Source: Arthrobacter oryzae (lineage in GTDB: Bacteria > Actinomycetota > Actinomycetes > Actinomycetales > Micrococcaceae). From it: 64,000 nucleotides of DNA. The stretch covers positions 1-64,000 of the forward strand of contig NZ_RBIR01000013.1 of NCBI RefSeq assembly GCF_003634095.1, read 5' to 3'. Made by a program: the position numbers and the translations under genes. Shown one piece after another: positions 61,849-64,000 of this stretch. Numbering within the stretch: position 1 is the stretch's first letter; each line of letters opens with the position of its first letter. Below the pieces are notes generated by a model. The model was given only the letters and a program-made list of their open reading frames with translations, did not search any database and was not told the DNA's origin.

Positions 61849-63621
61849 ATGACCAGAATATTTAACAACCCGTCAGATTTCGCCGAGGAGGCCCTCGCCG
61901 GCTTCTGCGACGTTTACGCGAACCTGGTGCGCCAGGTGCCCGGCGGCGCTGTCCGCCGCCACCGGCCAGTCCAGCCGAAGGTGGCCGTGCTGGCCGGCGG
62001 CGGCTCCGGGCACTACCCGGCCTTCGCCGGGCTGATCGGCACCGGACTGGCCGACGGCGCCGTGGTGGGGAACATCTTCACCTCGCCGTCGGCCCAGCAG
62101 GCCTACTCCGTGGCCAAGGCCGCGGATTCCGGCGCCGGAGTGGTCTTCACCTACGGCAACTACGCCGGTGACGTCATGAATTTCGGCCTGGCCAGCGAAC
62201 GGCTCGCCGCCGAGGGAATCCAGGTGGAGAACGTCCTGGTGACGGACGACGTCGCCAGCGCACCGCCGTCGGAATCGGGGAAACGCCGCGGCATTGCCGG
62301 CGATTTCACGGTCTTCAAGATCATGGGCGCCGCAGCCGAAGCAGGCGCCGACCTCGCCGACGTCGTCCGTCTCGGCCGCAAGGCCAACGACCTGACCCGC
62401 ACCATCGGCAGCGCCTTCCACGGCTGCACCTTCCCCGGTGCCGACGCTCCGCTGTTCACCCTCAAGGACCGGCAGATGGGACTCGGCCTGGGCATCCACG
62501 GCGAGCCCGGCCTGTTCGACACCGAGCTGCCGTCCGCCAAGGAGTTGGGCCAGGAGTTTGTGGCCCGGCTGCTCGCCGAGACACCGCACGGGGCGGGCGA
62601 CCGCATCGCCGTCATTCTCAACGGGCTCGGTTCCACCAAACACGAAGAGCTCTTTGTCCTCTGGCTCAGCGTTGCGCCGCTGCTTCGCGCCGCCGGCTAC
62701 ACGCTGGTGATGCCGGAAGTCGGGGAACTTGTCACAAGCCTGGACATGGCCGGCGTCTCACTGACCGTCACGTGGCTCGACGACGAGCTTGAACCGCTCT
62801 GGACTGCTCCCGCCGAGACCCCCGCCTACCGGCGCGGGAATGCCGGGATCCCCGGCGGCGAGGCTGACGAGACGGCGCCGGCCGAGGCCACGGCGGCGCC
62901 GGAGGCCTTCGCCGCCGGCGATGCATCGCGTGAATACGCTCAGCACTGCGTCGCGGCCCTGGCGGCGGCCCGCGAGGCACTCCACGACGCCGAAAAATCC
63001 CTCGGCGACCTCGACGCCATCGCCGGCGACGGCGACCACGGGCGGGGCATGGTCCGCGGGATAGATGCGGCGTGTGCCGCGGCCGCAGGGGCTTTGTCCC
63101 GCGGCGCCGGCGCGGGGACCGTTCTGGCCACCGCCGGAGATGCCTGGGCGGACAATGCCGGCGGCACCTCCGGCGTGCTGTGGGGCGCCGGGCTGCGGGC
63201 GTTCGGCGAGTGCCTGGGCAATGACCAGTCGCCAGACGCGGCGGAACTTGCGGCGGCGGTGGCGGCCTTCGCCGCCCGGATCGCCGGGCTCGGCAAGGCC
63301 GACGTCGGCGACAAGACCATGGTGGACGCGCTGGTCCCGTTTGTTGAAACCTTCAGCCGGCTGGCCGGCGAAGGGACCGGTGCGGATGCCGGCTGGTCGG
63401 AAGCGGCGCGGGAGGCCACCGCCGCGGCGGAGGCCACCGCGGCCCTGCGTCCGCTGAAAGGGCGGGCGCGGCCCCTGGCGGAAAAGAGCGTAGGGACACC
63501 GGACCCGGGGGCCACGTCCCTGGCCATGGTGTTCACCGTGTTCGGTCCGCACCTCGCCGCTGCAAACATCGCCGGTGCGAACATCGCCGGTGTGCGGCAG
63601 CCGGCAGGAGCACGCTCATGA
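61849..63621 (+). CDS. Dihydroxyacetone/erythrulose kinase, DhaK-DhaL fusion
   Basis: This 590-residue ATP-dependent kinase has a DhaK domain (residues 1-330) with the substrate-binding His191 in SAFHGCTFPG and AVLAGGGSGHYPAFAG. An Ala/Glu-rich linker follows (about 335-360). The DhaL nucleotide domain (about 365-575) has the Asp cluster GDGDHGRGM and KADVGDKTMVDAL. Such kinases phosphorylate dihydroxyacetone, but in polyol clusters they act on erythrulose (LerK/DerK). The stop overlaps the rpiB-like start as ATGA. Confidence 0.93.
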   Translation: MTRIFNNPSDFAEEALAGFCDVYANLVRQVPGGAVRRHRPVQPKVAVLAGGGSGHYPAFAGLIGTGLADGAVVGNIFTSPSAQQAYSVAKAADSGAGVVFTYGNYAGDVMNFGLASERLAAEGIQVENVLVTDDVASAPPSESGKRRGIAGDFTVFKIMGAAAEAGADLADVVRLGRKANDLTRTIGSAFHGCTFPGADAPLFTLKDRQMGLGLGIHGEPGLFDTELPSAKELGQEFVARLLAETPHGAGDRIAVILNGLGSTKHEELFVLWLSVAPLLRAAGYTLVMPEVGELVTSLDMAGVSLTVTWLDDELEPLWTAPAETPAYRRGNAGIPGGEADETAPAEATAAPEAFAAGDASREYAQHCVAALAAAREALHDAEKSLGDLDAIAGDGDHGRGMVRGIDAACAAAAGALSRGAGAGTVLATAGDAWADNAGGTSGVLWGAGLRAFGECLGNDQSPDAAELAAAVAAFAARIAGLGKADVGDKTMVDALVPFVETFSRLAGEGTGADAGWSEAAREATAAAEATAALRPLKGRARPLAEKSVGTPDPGATSLAMVFTVFGPHLAAANIAGANIAGVRQPAGARS

Positions 63622-64000
63622 GCCCGGCAGGCATCCGCCTCATTGTGGGCGCGGACGAGGCTGGCGTGGACTACAAGGACCAGATCCTGGCGGACCTGCG
63701 CACGGATCCGCGGATCGCCGAAGTCATCGATATCGGCGTCAACCGCGGCGATGCCCCCGAGCTGTTCGCCAAGCCGTACCCGTATGTCGGCATCGCCGCC
63801 GGGGAGCTGATCAGGGACGGGCAGGCCGACCGGGCCATCCTGTTCTGCGGGACGGGGATCGGTGTCGCCATTGCCGCCAACAAGGTGGACGGCATTCGGG
63901 CCGCGACGGCCCATGACTCCTTCAGCGTGGAGCGCTCCGTACTCTCCAACGACTGCCAGGTCCTCACCATGGGCCAGCGCGTGGTCGGGCTGGAACTGGC
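63618..64000 (+). CDS. RpiB/LacAB-family sugar phosphate isomerase, cut by the window end
   Basis: The first 127 residues of an RpiB-like protein are visible: LIVGADEAGVDYKDQI at the N-terminus and ILFCGTGIGVAIAANKVDGIRAATAHD, with the catalytic Cys and the phosphate/anion loop GTGIG. Full-length family members are about 150-160 residues. In tetritol pathways the homologues DerI/EryI convert erythrulose-4-phosphate to erythrose-4-phosphate. It is coupled to the DhaK-DhaL gene by ATGA. Confidence 0.9.
   Translation, partial: MSPAGIRLIVGADEAGVDYKDQILADLRTDPRIAEVIDIGVNRGDAPELFAKPYPYVGIAAGELIRDGQADRAILFCGTGIGVAIAANKVDGIRAATAHDSFSVERSVLSNDCQVLTMGQRVVGLEL

Noticed and set aside
55897..64000. Sulfoquinovose sulfo-transketolase pathway as the function of the last cluster
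   Set aside because: A split transketolase fits, but the DhaK-DhaL kinase, TIM-barrel isomerase and polyol-type SDR are not expected there, and no sulfolactaldehyde enzymes are visible.

Overview
The window is GC-rich actinobacterial DNA. The gene content (fused peptide-ABC ATPase, PTS mannitol genes, MAB_1171c-type membrane protein, DUF6153, malic enzyme) and the many start codons sitting 6-8 nt behind a TANNNT hexamer with no ribosome-binding site suggest a Micrococcaceae member such as Arthrobacter or Pseudarthrobacter. The genus is inference. I see no rRNA, intact tRNA, CRISPR array, insertion sequence or integrase. It looks like chromosomal DNA with accessory modules.

Layout. 1-6 kb: peptide/opine ABC transporter (two permeases, double ATPase, lipoprotein receptor). 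6-10 kb: Gfo/Idh/MocA oxidoreductase, alanine dehydrogenase with a divergent PucR regulator, a small membrane protein. 10-16.6 kb: excisionase-like HTH protein, PTS enzyme I, TetR regulator, mannitol PTS EII and mannitol-1-phosphate dehydrogenase. 16.8-24.7 kb: MarR plus MFS efflux, sugar MFS, DHA2 drug exporter, RraA-like protein, MFS, TetR. 25-30 kb: malic enzyme behind a structured leader, DUF456, a repeat-rich hypothetical protein, SnoaL-like protein, LysE exporter and two Lrp regulators. 30.4-35 kb: GluQRS, a MESH1-like HD hydrolase and a carboxylesterase, the block being bracketed by two copies of a 63-bp palindromic repeat, followed by a GNAT-AAA+ fusion. 35-40 kb: asparagine utilisation (FadR-type regulator, asparaginase, aspartase, asparagine permease). 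40-43.5 kb: DUF305 and DUF6153 proteins, lactate dehydrogenase, SDR. 43.6-46.9 kb: hipBA toxin-antitoxin, UDG-like protein, a 439-bp spacer with a candidate structured RNA, and a hypothetical protein. 47-52.6 kb: amidohydrolase, then STAS-like, Zn-alcohol dehydrogenase, flavodoxin and DUF4389 genes. 52.7-54.8 kb: XRE, ImmA/IrrE protease and 7-TM membrane protein module. 55 kb to the end: an atypical SDR, then a GntR-controlled carbohydrate cluster with a split transketolase, MFS, TIM-barrel isomerase, SDR, DhaK-DhaL kinase and RpiB.

How the parts work together. The last cluster reads as one catabolic unit. Five copies of a TGT-NN-ACA operator core sit in the gntR promoter and in the divergent MFS/isomerase promoter. 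The enzyme set (dehydrogenase, DhaK-type kinase, TIM-barrel and RpiB isomerases, transketolase) fits conversion of a C4 polyol or ketose to erythrose-4-phosphate and its removal by a dedicated transketolase. The substrate is not proven.

The most novel-looking items are the XRE/ImmA/7-TM module with its 42-bp-spaced operator pair, the nested inverted-repeat RNA candidate at 46121-46212, the hipB promoter flanked by 15-bp inverted repeats, the 63-bp repeat pair and the GNAT-AAA+ fusion.
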